Source: Chitinophagales bacterium
GTDB taxonomy: Bacteria > Bacteroidota > Bacteroidia > Chitinophagales > UBA10324
Assembly (NCBI GenBank): GCA_026786335.1
Contig: JAJAYG010000556.1
Location: 1 to 5,521, forward strand
Reading direction: 5' to 3'
Length of the DNA: 5,521 nucleotides
Both the position numbers and the translations under genes were made by a program. Shown one piece after another: positions 4,349 to 5,521 of this stretch. Each line of letters begins with the position of its first letter. The first letter of the stretch is position 1. The notes below the pieces were generated by a model, which worked only from the letters and a program-made list of their open reading frames with translations, made no database searches and had not been told where the DNA came from.

Positions 4349-5521
4349 TTATTCTATTGTCTGTTTCTTCATCGCCGTGTTATAAAGAATGTAACCCATC
4401 ACGCCAAACATCACCACACCAAGAATGTTGTAACCATTTCCGCCAAGCATATTGGTGAGCATTTGTTCACGACTGATTTTGGTGAGCCAACTATTTATGC
4501 CATCCGATGCCTGCATAAATGCAACGATAACACCCATCAATGCGCCGCCTGCAACCAGGCCGGTAGCGAGCAAACTTCCTTTCCCTAATTCATCATCTTC
4601 TTTTTTATCACCGCGGCGATTGGTCATGTAATCAACCAAACCTTTAATGGCGCCACCAATAAAAATAGGAAGCGTGGTAGAAAGTGGCAGGTACAAACCC
4701 ACTGCGAAAGAGAGAGATTTTACGCCGCACAATTCAACAACGATTGCTATAAATGCACCCACCAACACAAATTGCCAGTCGAGATTGAATGAAAGCAAAC
4801 CTTTAATAAGCGTTGCCATCAGTGTCGCCTGTGGTGCATTGAATTCGGTTCCAATGCGGTGCAGATTTTTTGGATCGAGTCCGTTCTTTACTGCTTCAGC
4901 AATTTGTGGTCCAGTGGGTTGGTCAAGAAAGTGAACCGTGAAACCAATCACCAACGAAGAAACAATTACACCCACAAACAAAGAGATTTGCTGATAGCGC
5001 GGTGTAGCTCCTACAATGTAACCGGTCTTTAAATCCTGCGATGTTGCGCCGGCATTTGCGGCGGCAATGCAAATCATACTACCTACCACGAGCGCCATCG
5101 GCTCATAAACTTTTCCTGTCCAGCCGACCGCAATAAACACAAGTGCTGTTCCCATAATGGTGGCAATCGTCATCCCGGAAATAGGGTTGTTGCTCGAACC
5201 TATAAGCCCTACAATTCTGCTGCTCACGGTAACGAAGAAAAACCCGAATACGATCACCAAAACTCCCAACATCAGTTTGTAAAAAATATTTGTTCCCGGT
5301 ATTTGGGGTAAAAAGGCCATTAACGCAACCAAAGCAATGCTTCCGAAAATCACGATCTTAAAATTCAGATCATGTTCGGTTCTTGATAAAGTTACTGTGC
5401 CGCGCTCCCGCATTGATTTCAAACTTCCTTTGAATGAAGAAACAATGGTTGGAATTGATTTCATCAGTGTAATAAAACCACCTGCTGCTACTGCGCCCGC
5501 ACCAATTTGCCTTATGTAAGA
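4349..5521 (-). CDS. OPT-family oligopeptide transporter, N-terminal part outside window
   Basis: The C-terminal 390 residues and stop (TAA at 4349-4351) are visible. The frame continues without a stop to the right edge. ATG 5464 is internal, because the residues before it (YIRQIGAGAVAAGGFITL) are conserved family sequence. This is an inner-membrane, probably proton-coupled transporter of the OPT superfamily, whose members move oligopeptides or metal chelates. Family marks in order are the GAGAVAAGG segment, GLIGSSNNPISGMTIATI, ANAGATSQDLKTGYIVGATPRYQQ, the FNAPQATLMATLIKG region, and SFAVGLYLPLSTTLPIFIGG with the cytosolic-looking NRRGDKKEDDELGKGSLLATGLVAGGALMGV after it. By eye there are about eight or nine hydrophobic segments in the visible part. 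Bacterial members are usually about 600-700 residues, so roughly 60 percent is present. The substrate cannot be assigned. Its transcript should end at the hairpin 4295-4332. Confidence 0.95.
   Translation of the reverse strand, partial: SYIRQIGAGAVAAGGFITLMKSIPTIVSSFKGSLKSMRERGTVTLSRTEHDLNFKIVIFGSIALVALMAFLPQIPGTNIFYKLMLGVLVIVFGFFFVTVSSRIVGLIGSSNNPISGMTIATIMGTALVFIAVGWTGKVYEPMALVVGSMICIAAANAGATSQDLKTGYIVGATPRYQQISLFVGVIVSSLVIGFTVHFLDQPTGPQIAEAVKNGLDPKNLHRIGTEFNAPQATLMATLIKGLLSFNLDWQFVLVGAFIAIVVELCGVKSLSFAVGLYLPLSTTLPIFIGGAIKGLVDYMTNRRGDKKEDDELGKGSLLATGLVAGGALMGVIVAFMQASDGINSWLTKISREQMLTNMLGGNGYNILGVVMFGVMGYILYNTAMKKQTIE

Noticed and set aside
4316..4934. Two plus-strand frames opposite the OPT gene
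   Set aside because: They are antisense shadows; one also begins within the terminator region.
5337..5464. ATG 5464 as the start of the OPT transporter
   Set aside because: The frame stays open to the window edge, and the residues before it are conserved family sequence, so it is an internal Met.
1..5521. CRISPR array, insertion sequence, phage or known defence genes
   Set aside because: No regularly spaced direct repeats, transposase, integrase or defence-family motifs were found on either strand.

Overview
The window looks like chromosomal DNA from a member of the Bacteroidota. Four things point that way. The first is a secreted lamin-tail-domain protein of a type common in that phylum. 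The second is lipoprotein and signal-peptide starts ending in short 'VSC' or 'KAQ' motifs. The third is perfect or near-perfect TAnnTTTG -7 promoter elements in place of the usual -10 box. The fourth is a 'DKLST'-type dispersed palindromic repeat between genes. The DNA is moderately AT-rich. I cannot place it below phylum with confidence.

Layout from left to right: (1) 1-1324, minus strand: N-terminal 441 codons of a large secreted protein (signal peptide, N-terminal beta-sandwich-like region, SbsA-type Ig-like region, lamin-tail domain), cut by the left edge. (2) 1351-1858, minus strand: two small overlapping genes (88 and 86 aa) that look like a conserved but uncharacterised pair, behind a short leader with two adjacent inverted repeats. 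(3) 1948-2910, minus strand: a complete aldo/keto reductase of the Kv-beta-like type. (4) 2911-3040: divergent promoter region. (5) 3041-3760, plus strand: a lipoprotein with an acetolactate-decarboxylase-like domain that keeps the three zinc histidines but lacks other catalytic residues. (6) 3781-3819: a strong bidirectional terminator shared with (7) a tRNA-Cys(GCA) on the minus strand (3825-3895). (8) 3896-4348: no intact gene. It holds the tRNA promoter, a likely decayed secreted-protein gene with a dispersed repeat inside it, and a second bidirectional terminator. (9) 4349 to the right edge, minus strand: the C-terminal 390 residues of an OPT-family oligopeptide transporter.

The genes do not form one obvious pathway. 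The OPT transporter, the AKR and the tRNA are ordinary housekeeping or accessory metabolism. The reductase, the small pair and the lamin-tail gene run in the same direction, but an 89-bp gap with inverted repeats separates the reductase from the pair. The parts most worth a second look are the overlapping small-gene pair, the degenerate AldC-like lipoprotein, and the repeat-bearing gene remnant. I see no CRISPR array, insertion sequence, phage or clear defence system.
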